From assembly GCA_003490025.1 (NCBI GenBank), contig DNJC01000055.1, forward strand, positions 1 to 64,000: a DNA stretch of 64,000 nucleotides, read 5' to 3'. The notes beneath the pieces are model-generated. The model saw only the letters and a program-made list of their open reading frames with translations. It was not told the DNA's origin and did no database searches. The translations under genes and the position numbers were made by a program. Every line of letters begins with the position of its first letter. Position 1 is the first letter of the stretch. This DNA is from Geobacter sp. Its GTDB lineage: Bacteria > Desulfobacterota > Desulfuromonadia > Geobacterales > Geobacteraceae. Positions 8,514 through 18,880 of the stretch are shown here, one piece after another.

Positions 8514-9200
8514 ATGAAGAAGAACGTGGAGAAGCACCTAACTCTTAGAGAACGGATACTTGAGACTATCCGCGACGCGATAATGTCAGGAGCGCTCAAG
8601 CCCGGAGAGAAGGTTGCCGAGCCCGAGCTTGCCGCACGTTTCGGCATCAGCCGCACCCCGATCAGGGAGGCCTTCCGGCAGCTGGAATCCGAGGGGTACC
8701 TTTCGGTTATCCCGCGCAAGGGGGCGCTGGTCGCCTGCTTCTCGGCCAAGGACGTCGAGGAGTTCTACGCGATCAAAAGCATCCTCGAGGGGTACGCGGC
8801 GCGCAAGGCCTGCTCGCTGCTCAGCACCCGCGAGATCAACAAGTTGGAAGCGATAAACGAGAAGCTGCGGGAGATCGCGGAGGAAGGGGACGTGCGCCAC
8901 TTCTTCAAGGTGCACAACAGCTTCCACGACCTGTTCATAAAGGGTGCCGGCAACGAGAAACTGCACGAGATGATCGCCGCCCTGCTGCAAAAGTTCCAGC
9001 GCCTGCGCCTGGCTTCTCTCAGCAAGCCCGGGAGGATGCAGATCTCCGTCGAGGAGCACGAGAAGATCATCGAGGCGTTCCGCAGCCGTGACGCGGTACT
9101 CGCCGAGATGCTGGTACAGAAGAATGCGGAGTACGGCGGGAAGGTGCTGATCGAAGAGGAGGTCACCTCCGAGTGGTCCTGCAGCGGTATGGATCTTTAA
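8514..9200 (+). CDS. GntR-family (FadR/FCD subfamily) transcriptional regulator
   Basis: A 228-residue repressor-type regulator. The N-terminal winged helix spans about residues 8-75 with the recognition region LAARFGISRTPIREAFRQLE. It is followed by an all-helical FCD effector domain with the metal/ligand-type histidines in HNSFHDLFIKGAGN and a C-terminal EHEKIIEAF. FCD regulators usually sense organic acids. The gene is divergent from the potassium-channel gene across a 166-base gap and has a strong promoter with an overlapping dyad. The next gene, selA, is separated by a long palindrome, so it is not an obvious target. The effector is unknown. Confidence 0.88.
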   Translation: MKKNVEKHLTLRERILETIRDAIMSGALKPGEKVAEPELAARFGISRTPIREAFRQLESEGYLSVIPRKGALVACFSAKDVEEFYAIKSILEGYAARKACSLLSTREINKLEAINEKLREIAEEGDVRHFFKVHNSFHDLFIKGAGNEKLHEMIAALLQKFQRLRLASLSKPGRMQISVEEHEKIIEAFRSRDAVLAEMLVQKNAEYGGKVLIEEEVTSEWSCSGMDL

Positions 9201-9205
9201 CAAAC

Positions 9206-9250
9206 GGCATTCCTGCCGCGATCGGCTGCGGTCATCGCGGCCGGAATGCC
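9206..9250. repeat. Palindromic dispersed repeat (family B, full inverted copy)
   Basis: Two 17-base arms, 9206-9222 and 9234-9250, are reverse complements at 16 of 17 positions around an 11-base loop. The same arm recurs as single copies at 10880-10896 and 11019-11035, so this is a dispersed intergenic element. It fills the GntR-selA gap and could act as an mRNA hairpin. The rest of 9251-9469 shows nothing clear. Confidence 0.75.
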
Positions 9251-9469
9251 GCTCCTACAAGGGACGCCGGACCTCTGGCTGAAAATTCCCGAGCCTGCAC
9301 TACCTTTTCAGGCCCCACGCCGAAGCCGCCCTGACCTGCCGGCTTTCCCTCCTCCACCCTCCCCTGTCGCTCTCCATCGTCAATTGCCCCGCAACACGCG
9401 TGTTTTTCTTTGCCTCCGCCGTCACTTTGCGCTAAATTAGCCCCTTGCCATCGACAAGGAGGAAAGCGC

Positions 9470-10858
9470 GTGCAACAACTGAAGATGATTCCCAAAGTTG
9501 ACAGGGTTCTTGAATGGGAGGGTGTGCGCAAACTCCTTGCCGAACACCCCAGAGAGCTGCTGCTGAAGGCCGTGCGGAGCGTGCTGGAGAAGCTTCGCGC
9601 AGGCGCCTTGGCCGGCGGTCTGGACGATGCCGCTTTCAAGGAGCAGGCGGTCTCGGCCTGCGTGGAGCGCGAACTGGGGCAACTCCTCATGCCGAGCCTG
9701 AAGCGGGTCATCAACGGTTCCGGCATCGTGATCCACACAAACCTGGGGCGCTCCATCCTCCCGGAGGCGGCGCGCCTGGCGCTCAACACCATCGCCTTTT
9801 CCTATTCCAACCTCGAGTTCGACCTGGAGGCGGGCGAGCGGGGGAGTCGCTACAGCCACGTGGAGGCGCTCCTTTGCGAGCTGACCGGAGCCGAGGCCGC
9901 GATCGTGGTGAACAACAACGCGGCAGCGGTCCTTCTTTCGCTGACCGCCCTCGCCGCGGGACGCGAAGCCGTGGTATCGCGCGGCGAGCTGGTGGAGATC
10001 GGCGGCTCCTTCCGGATCCCCGAAGTGATGCGCCTTTCCGGCGTGACTCTCAGGGAAGTCGGCACCACCAACCGGACCCACCCCAAGGATTACAGCGCCG
10101 CCGTGACCGACCAGACCGCGCTCTTTCTCAAGGTCCACTGCAGCAATTTCGCCGTGCTCGGCTTCACCAGGGAAGTCAGCGCCGAGGAGATGGTTGCCCT
10201 CGGGGCCGCAGCCGGTGTCCCGGTACTGGCGGATATGGGAAGCGGCAACCTGGTCGACCTCACCGGCCGCCTCCCCTGCTCGGAGCCGACCGTACAGGAC
10301 TTTGTCAGGGCCGGCGTCGACGTCATCACCTTCAGCGGCGACAAACTCCTCGGTGGCCCCCAGGCCGGGATCATCGTCGGGAAGAAGAAGTTCATCGAGG
10401 CGATGAAGAAGCACCAACTGCTCCGCGCCCTGCGCATGGACAAGCTGACCCTGGCGAGCCTCGAAGCGACGCTGGGGCTCTACCGCGACGAGCGGGTGGC
10501 GCTGAGCGAGGTCCCGACGCTCAGGATGCTGACGGCGACCCTCCCCGAACTGACGGCACGCGCCAGGAAGCTTGCCGGGCAACTGCGCCGCAGGACGCCG
10601 GAGGCGGTGAGCTTCAGACTTACCGAAGGGTTTTCCCAGGCGGGAGGGGGGACGCTGCCGCTGCTCAACCTCCCGACCATGCTGGTCGAGGTTGCCGTTT
10701 CCGGGCTTTCCCCCAACGACATAGAGTCGAGGCTGCGCGGGATGGAGATCCCGGTGATAGGAAGGATCTCGAAGAACGCCTTCCTGCTCGACCCGCGGAC
10801 CATCCAGGACGGCGACCTCACCGACCTCTCCGCCGCCCTCTCGGCCCTGGCCGCGTAG
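9470..10858 (+). CDS. selA: L-seryl-tRNA(Sec) selenium transferase SelA
   Basis: A PLP enzyme converting Ser-tRNA(Sec) to Sec-tRNA(Sec) with selenophosphate; 462 residues, normal family length. Visible motifs are the N-terminal INGSGIVIHTNLGRSILP, VNNNAAAVLLSLTALAAG, the PLP-binding lysine in FSGDKLLGGPQAGIIVG, and the ISKNAFLLDPRTI tail. The start is a GTG with AAGGAGG seven bases upstream; an in-frame ATG at 9410 lacks a ribosome site. The gene implies that the organism makes selenoproteins. selB and selC are not in the window, and no Sec-type in-frame UGA was recognised here. Confidence 0.95.
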   Translation: MQQLKMIPKVDRVLEWEGVRKLLAEHPRELLLKAVRSVLEKLRAGALAGGLDDAAFKEQAVSACVERELGQLLMPSLKRVINGSGIVIHTNLGRSILPEAARLALNTIAFSYSNLEFDLEAGERGSRYSHVEALLCELTGAEAAIVVNNNAAAVLLSLTALAAGREAVVSRGELVEIGGSFRIPEVMRLSGVTLREVGTTNRTHPKDYSAAVTDQTALFLKVHCSNFAVLGFTREVSAEEMVALGAAAGVPVLADMGSGNLVDLTGRLPCSEPTVQDFVRAGVDVITFSGDKLLGGPQAGIIVGKKKFIEAMKKHQLLRALRMDKLTLASLEATLGLYRDERVALSEVPTLRMLTATLPELTARARKLAGQLRRRTPEAVSFRLTEGFSQAGGGTLPLLNLPTMLVEVAVSGLSPNDIESRLRGMEIPVIGRISKNAFLLDPRTIQDGDLTDLSAALSALAA

Positions 10859-10879
10859 AACGAGCGCACTAGTAGGATC

Positions 10880-11076
10880 GGCATTCCTGCCGCGATAGAT
10901 CTGCCTTGCCGTGTTCTCCCCTCGCCCTCCGGGAGAGGGGCAGGGGTGAGGGCATGGCCACGAAGAGATACAGCGGCGAACACGGGAAACAATCGTATGC
11001 CGCGTTCCCTAAAGGAGCGGCATTCTTGCCACGATCAGCGCCCTCACCCCGTCCCTCTCCCGGAGGGCGAGGGAGA
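10880..11076. repeat. Cluster of two dispersed palindromic repeat families
   Basis: The selA-ispD gap holds two single arms of repeat B (10880-10896 and 11019-11035). It also holds two inverted copies of repeat A (10916-10952 and 11040-11076), which has the CCCTCGCCCTCCGGGAGAGG-type core followed by a GGGGTGAGGG tail. Frames running through repeat A give proline/glycine-rich strings such as PLPEGEG, which are commonly mis-called as protein. Other A copies are at 28939-28976 and, diverged, at 23678-23734. Confidence 0.8.
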
Positions 11077-11186
11077 AGTTGGGATAGCGGCGTATGGGCA
11101 AGAAGTCCACAGACGCCGAAGCGCGCAGTTGCCGCTCAGTTAGCGATGATTGTTTAGATTTAACTGGTTTTTTCGCACCTAAACTG

Positions 11187-11192
11187 TATAAT
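11187..11192 (+). promoter_or_regulatory. Candidate -10 box of ispD operon
   Basis: A perfect TATAAT lies 50 bases upstream of the ispD start in a locally AT-rich stretch. The -35 is weak. It would drive ispD-ispF and perhaps glnS. Confidence 0.45.
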
Positions 11193-11241
11193 TCTGCGAT
11201 TTCTGCCGCGAGGGTGCGCACAACGGATTCATGAGGTCATC

Positions 11242-11937
11242 GTGTCCAGGATTTTCGCACTGATACCCGCCGCCGGGATGGGAAAACGGATGGGGGCCGG
11301 CTCCAACAAGCAGTACCTGCTCCTTGACGGCATGCCGATCCTGGCCCGCACCGTGCGGACCTTCCAGCAGGCGCCCTTCATCGACGCGATCTACCTGGTG
11401 TCGCCGGAGCAGGAGATCCCTCTTTGCCGCAGCGAGGTGGTGGAGCGTTACGGCTTCTCCAAGGTCCGCGCCATAGTGGCCGGAGGGGCGGAACGGCAGC
11501 ATTCCGTGCGGAACGGGCTGGCCGCGATCGAGGGGATCGAGCCGGACGACCTGGTACTGATCCACGACGGGGTACGCCCCTTCGTCACCGAGGAGATGCT
11601 GATGAGTGCCGCCAGCGCCGCCCGGGAATCCGGAGCGGCCATCGTCGCGGTTCCGGTCAAGGATACGGTCAAGGTGGTGAGGGATGGCGTGATTACCGAT
11701 ACACCGGCCCGCGAACAGCTCTGGCTGGCCCAGACGCCGCAGGCCTTCCGCTTCGACCTGATCCGGGCCGCCCACGCCGACGCCGCCGCCCAAGGCTTCC
11801 TCGGGACCGACGATGCCTCCCTTGTCGAGCGCCAGGGGGGAGAGGTGCGGATCGTGACCGGCGACTACCGCAATATAAAGATAACGACGCCGGAGGACAT
11901 GATCCTGGCGGAGGCGTTCTTGAGAGGTAAGGAGTAA
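11242..11937 (+). CDS. ispD: 2-C-methyl-D-erythritol 4-phosphate cytidylyltransferase
   Basis: Third step of the non-mevalonate isoprenoid pathway: CTP plus MEP gives CDP-ME. The nucleotide-binding loop ALIPAAGMGKRMGAGSNKQY is at the N-terminus, followed by the VAGGAERQHSVRNGL segment and DGVRPFVTEEML. The C-terminal half has the substrate residues VPVKDTVKVV and the WLAQTPQAFR motif. At 231 residues it is the usual length. The start is GTG after ATGAGG. ispF begins one base after its stop codon, so the two are translationally linked; this adjacency or fusion is common for the pair. Confidence 0.95.
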   Translation: MSRIFALIPAAGMGKRMGAGSNKQYLLLDGMPILARTVRTFQQAPFIDAIYLVSPEQEIPLCRSEVVERYGFSKVRAIVAGGAERQHSVRNGLAAIEGIEPDDLVLIHDGVRPFVTEEMLMSAASAARESGAAIVAVPVKDTVKVVRDGVITDTPAREQLWLAQTPQAFRFDLIRAAHADAAAQGFLGTDDASLVERQGGEVRIVTGDYRNIKITTPEDMILAEAFLRGKE

Positions 11938-11938
11938 C

Positions 11939-12418
11939 ATGAGGATCGGACACGGCTATGACGTGCACAGGCTGGTGGAAGGACGCAAGCTGATCCTTGG
12001 AGGGGTGGATGTCCCCTACGCCAAGGGGCTCCTCGGGCACTCGGATGCCGACGTCCTGCTGCACGCCATCTCGGATGCCATACTCGGCGCCATCGGCGAG
12101 GGGGACATCGGTCGGCACTTCCCGGATACGGACCCGGCATACAAGGGGGCCGACAGCATCAAGCTCCTTCGCCACGTCATGAACCTCGCGGAAGGGAAGG
12201 GGTACGCCATCGGCAACGTCGACGCCACCATCGTCGCGCAGCGCCCGAAACTCGCTCCCTTCATCGCCCAGATGCGTGAGAACATAGCGAAGGCACTGTC
12301 GACCGAGGCAGACCGGGTCAACGTGAAGGCAACCACCACCGAGGAACTCGGCTTCGCAGGACGCGGCGAGGGGATCGCCTCCTACGCGGTCGCCCTGCTG
12401 GTCCGGAAGGGACGCTAA
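11939..12418 (+). CDS. ispF: 2-C-methyl-D-erythritol 2,4-cyclodiphosphate synthase
   Basis: Cyclises CDP-ME 2-phosphate to MEcPP with loss of CMP in the MEP pathway. Metal-binding motif IGHGYDVHRL is at the N-terminus, followed by LGHSDADVLLHAISDAILGA and DIGRHFPDTDP. ATTTEELGFAGRGEGI near the C-terminus binds the cytosine. It is 159 residues, the normal trimeric enzyme length. It starts directly behind ispD with AAGGAG inside the ispD end. Confidence 0.96.
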   Translation: MRIGHGYDVHRLVEGRKLILGGVDVPYAKGLLGHSDADVLLHAISDAILGAIGEGDIGRHFPDTDPAYKGADSIKLLRHVMNLAEGKGYAIGNVDATIVAQRPKLAPFIAQMRENIAKALSTEADRVNVKATTTEELGFAGRGEGIASYAVALLVRKGR

Positions 12419-12464
12419 AATAAACCACGCGCGAGGCCCCGGGCTCTCCGCACAGGGAAACGAT

Positions 12465-14153
12465 ATGACGACTACAGAAACCCCATTGCCGGGAAAAGCG
12501 GCCAACTTCATCAGGAACATCGTCACCGATGACCTCAAGAGCGGCAAGCACAAGAGCATCGTGACCCGCTTCCCGCCGGAGCCAAACGGCTACCTGCACA
12601 TAGGGCACGCCAAGTCGATCTGCCTCAACTTCGGGCTTGCCCGCGACTTCGGCGGCCGCTGCCACCTCCGCTTCGACGACACCAACCCGACCAAGGAAGA
12701 CATCGAGTACGAGGACTCCATCAAGGAGAACGTCAAGTGGCTCGGCTTCGACTGGGGCGAGCATATGTACTACGCCTCCAGCTATTTCGAGCAGTTCTAC
12801 CAGCACGCGCTGAAGCTGATCGAGAAGGGGCTTGCCTACGTCGACAGCCTCTCCGCCGACGAGATGCGCGCCCTGCGCGGCACCCTGAACGAGCCGGGGA
12901 AGGAGAGCCCCTACCGCAGCCGCGGCGTGGACGAGAACCTGGACCTGTTCCGCCGCATGCGTGCCGGCGAGTTCGAGGAAGGAAGCCAGGTGCTGCGCCT
13001 GAAGATCGACATGGCGTCCCCGAACATCAACATGAGGGACCCGGTCATCTACCGGATCAGGAAGGTGGAGCACCACAGGACCGGCGACGCCTGGTGCATC
13101 TACCCGATGTACGACTACGCCCACTGCATCTCCGACTCCATCGAGGGGATCACCCACTCCATCTGCACGCTGGAGTTCGAGGACCATCGCCCCCTCTACG
13201 ACTGGGTGCTCGACATGCTCGAGGCCCCGTGCCACCCGCAGCAGATCGAGTTCGCCCGCCTCAACCTGAGCTACACGGTGATGAGCAAGAGAAAGCTCCT
13301 CGAACTGGTGCAGGAGAAGCTGGTGGACGGCTGGGACGACCCCCGCATGCCGACCCTGGTCGGCATCAGGAGGCGCGGCTTCACCCCGGAATCGATCCGG
13401 GCCTTTTGCGAGACCATCGGGGTGGGGAAGAGCGACAGCTTCATCGACATGAGCATCCTCGAGGATGCCGTGCGCGAGGACCTGAACATCCGCGCGCCGC
13501 GCGCCATGGCTGTGCTGCGCCCGCTGAAGCTCGTCATCGAGGGGTACCCCGAAGGGGAGGCCGATGAATTCGAGGGTGCCAACCACCCGAACGATCCCGC
13601 GATGGGGACCCGTACGGTCCCCTTCAGCAAGACGGTCTACATCGAGAGGGACGACTTTCAGGAAGAGCCGGCCAAGGGGTTTTTCCGCCTCGCCCCCGGG
13701 CGCGAGGTGCGCCTGCGCTACGCCTACATCATCCGCTGCGAATCGGTGCTGAAGGATGCCTCCGGCGAGATCGTCGAGGTGCGCTGCAGCTACGACCCGG
13801 GTTCCCGCGGCGGGAGCGCTCCGGACGGCAGGAAGATCAAGGGGACCATCCACTGGGTCAGCGCCGAGCACGCCATCGATGCTGAGGTCCGGCTCTACGA
13901 CCGCCTCTTCAGCACCCCGAACCCCGGCGGCAAGAACGAGCCGGACTACCGCACTTCACTCAACCCGAAATCGATCGAGGTCCTGACGGGGTGCAAGATG
14001 GAACCGTCGCTCGCCGCCTCCACCCTGGATAGCCGCTACCAGTTCGAGCGTCTCGGCTACTTCTGCCTCGACTCGAAGGATTCCTGCCCGCAGGCGCCGG
14101 TCTTCAACCGGACCGCGACGCTGCGGGATTCCTGGAACGAGCAGAAAAGGTAA
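12465..14153 (+). CDS. glnS: Glutaminyl-tRNA synthetase
   Basis: Class I synthetase charging tRNA(Gln) directly; 562 residues. The HIGH motif is in PPEPNGYLHIGHAKSIC near residue 40 and the KMSKS equivalent is VMSKRKL near residue 270. The anticodon-binding beta-barrels fill the C-terminal half, for example GTIHWVSAEHAIDAEVRLYD. A true GlnRS, rather than only GatCAB amidation, is read from the C-terminal barrels and the overall similarity to bacterial GlnS. It sits 46 bases after ispF with AGGGA upstream of the ATG. Confidence 0.95.
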   Translation: MTTTETPLPGKAANFIRNIVTDDLKSGKHKSIVTRFPPEPNGYLHIGHAKSICLNFGLARDFGGRCHLRFDDTNPTKEDIEYEDSIKENVKWLGFDWGEHMYYASSYFEQFYQHALKLIEKGLAYVDSLSADEMRALRGTLNEPGKESPYRSRGVDENLDLFRRMRAGEFEEGSQVLRLKIDMASPNINMRDPVIYRIRKVEHHRTGDAWCIYPMYDYAHCISDSIEGITHSICTLEFEDHRPLYDWVLDMLEAPCHPQQIEFARLNLSYTVMSKRKLLELVQEKLVDGWDDPRMPTLVGIRRRGFTPESIRAFCETIGVGKSDSFIDMSILEDAVREDLNIRAPRAMAVLRPLKLVIEGYPEGEADEFEGANHPNDPAMGTRTVPFSKTVYIERDDFQEEPAKGFFRLAPGREVRLRYAYIIRCESVLKDASGEIVEVRCSYDPGSRGGSAPDGRKIKGTIHWVSAEHAIDAEVRLYDRLFSTPNPGGKNEPDYRTSLNPKSIEVLTGCKMEPSLAASTLDSRYQFERLGYFCLDSKDSCPQAPVFNRTATLRDSWNEQKR

Positions 14154-14230
14154 TGCCGGCTCTGTGACAGCAGCACCCTCACCGCAACGACAAGGCCAAG
14201 GCCTTAACACATTTGAAAGAGGATACAGAC

Positions 14231-15673
<1,443 letters not shown>

Positions 15674-15685
15674 GGCATAAAAAAA

Positions 15686-15709
15686 GGCCGCTCGAAGCGG
15701 CCGTTTTTT
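15686..15709 (+). terminator. Intrinsic terminator after cysS
   Basis: Stem GGCCGCT/AGCGGCC with a three-base loop followed by GTTTTTTA. The A-run on the left side means it could also work on the opposite strand for the convergent RHH gene. Confidence 0.9.
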
Positions 15710-15739
15710 ATTGGTTCTGCAGGTGTATTGCAAGGCGGC

Positions 15740-15922
15740 CTAGGCCGCCTTGTTCATTTCCGAACCGCACGTTCTCGCCTTCACGAGTTCCATCGCTTCC
15801 CTCATGATGTCGGAGACGCTCTTCTTGGTGGTGTCCATTATCAACTCGAGCGTTTCACGCTCCGCATCGCTGATCCGCATCGAAATTACGTTGTACCTGG
15901 GGTTCTCTCTCATTCTGCCCAT
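15740..15922 (-). CDS. Ribbon-helix-helix (CopG/Arc-type) DNA-binding protein, 60 aa
   Basis: A small regulator with the RHH pattern: a beta strand (YNVISMRISDAE) followed by helix A (RETLELIMDT) and helix B (SVSDIMREAMELVK). It binds DNA as a dimer in this family. The start has AAGGAG eight bases upstream. A near-consensus sigma-54 promoter lies about 60 bases upstream and an inverted repeat another 110 bases further. The neighbouring gene, upstream on the same strand, encodes a sigma-54 activator, so this gene is its most obvious target. No toxin gene accompanies it, so a toxin-antitoxin role is unsupported. Its own target is unknown. Confidence 0.8.
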   Translation of the reverse strand: MGRMRENPRYNVISMRISDAERETLELIMDTTKKSVSDIMREAMELVKARTCGSEMNKAA

Positions 15923-15979
15923 CTGTTTGCTCCTTATCTTGGTTGCTTGGTTAATTGTGTGACACTATGCCTACCATAT

Positions 15980-15997
15980 AGCTAAATGCGTGCCAAA
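15980..15997 (-). promoter_or_regulatory. Sigma-54 promoter of the RHH gene
   Basis: On the minus strand TTTGGCACG-CATT-TAGCT matches TGGCACG-N4-TTGCW at all key positions except one (T to A in TTGC). GG and GC have the correct spacing. The predicted start is near 15969, giving a leader of about 45 nt. Confidence 0.75.
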
Positions 15998-16104
15998 CAG
16001 AAAAAAAAGCGGCCAGTTTCGATAAGTGGTTGTTTTTACGTATACCGGTAAACCATCGATTAGCGCCGCGTTATAATGCAGTGTATACAAACTGCGCCAC
16101 TTTT

Positions 16105-16127
16105 GGCACAAAGGCGGTAATTGTGCC
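16105..16127. promoter_or_regulatory. Inverted repeat, candidate enhancer site for sigma-54 activator
   Basis: Perfect 7-bp arms GGCACAA/TTGTGCC with a 9-base spacer, about 150 bases upstream of the predicted RHH gene start. That is the normal place for an upstream activating sequence. Related half-sites recur in the promoter of the adjacent activator (18519-18540). Confidence 0.55.
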
Positions 16128-16174
16128 CATTTGTATCATTTTGGCCACCTCCGCCCCTGCCCGGGTGGCGCCAA

Positions 16175-18460
<2,286 letters not shown>

Positions 18461-18498
18461 GGGGTCTCGTTTCTTTCGGATATGACCTACGAGGCGGG

Positions 18499-18540
18499 AT
18501 TGTACAGCATCCGGGAAAAGTGTGCAACGGTTGGCACACT
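18499..18540 (-). promoter_or_regulatory. Sigma-70 promoter of the sensor-activator with overlapping inverted repeat
   Basis: On the minus strand TTGCAC and TACAAT are 17 bases apart (18522-18527 and 18499-18504). The -35 lies inside an inverted repeat AGTGTGC-N8-GCACACT (18519-18540). The half-site resembles the putative enhancer at 16105-16127, which suggests the activator represses its own gene. Confidence 0.6.
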
Positions 18541-18562
18541 CCAGCCGAAAAAAGGGCAAAAA

Positions 18563-18636
18563 AAACCCTAGCGACTAGGAGGGCAAGTCAGCTAGGGGAA
18601 GGAGGATCCTTCGACCCTCCGCAACTCTTATCTATG
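18563..18636 (-). ncRNA. Candidate small structured RNA with own promoter and terminator
   Basis: On the minus strand TTGCAG-N17-TATAAT (18665-18670 and 18642-18647) would start an RNA near 18635. The RNA would form a GGAGG/CCTCC hairpin (18601-18620). A second stem CCCTAGC/GCTAGGG (18566-18572 with 18591-18597) follows, extended inside by GACT/AGTC. The second hairpin ends in a run of T (from 18565), so it looks like an intrinsic terminator, and its loop shows CCTCC, complementary to ribosome binding sites. No known riboswitch family was recognised. It lies upstream of the sensor-activator's own promoter. Confidence 0.45.
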
Positions 18637-18760
18637 CATCCATTATACCGATGCGCCAACTTCGCTGCAAGGAATTAAATGCAGTTAATCATTTTTTCCT
18701 TTTCTTGCACCATCCCGCGCGGCGCGCTCGCCCCGCCGCGCCCCGCCGCGCTGTACCACG

Positions 18761-18790
18761 TTGCGCGCCTTGCCGGACGTGTGGTATAAA
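18761..18790 (+). promoter_or_regulatory. Candidate promoter of transglutaminase gene
   Basis: TTGCGC and TATAAA are 18 bases apart and sit about 90 bases before the chosen ATG. Because the longer frame would start inside this promoter, it also argues for the internal start at 18881. Confidence 0.45.
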
Positions 18791-18880
18791 TACCGCAACT
18801 TTACGTCCGGGAGAAACCACATGGGAGCGGAGCGAGCGACGTCCCGAAACAGCGGCAGAACCGATCTTCAGGAAGCAGCG

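Noticed and set aside
10480..10992. Frame with PLPEGEG-type sequence at the selA end
   Set aside because: It is a translation of repeat A plus the antisense of selA, not a gene.
15740..15922. Antitoxin of a toxin-antitoxin pair
   Set aside because: The RHH protein stands alone between a terminator and a sigma-54 promoter; no toxin-sized partner gene is next to it.
16090..16130. Second sigma-54 promoter at TTTTGGCACA on the plus strand
   Set aside because: The -12 GC element is missing at the required spacing; the sequence is better explained as a dyad half-site.
18563..18670. tRNA gene or tRNA remnant
   Set aside because: A D-arm-like hairpin and a GGAGG/CCTCC arm are present, but there is no acceptor stem, anticodon stem or CCA end; a small RNA with promoter and terminator fits better.
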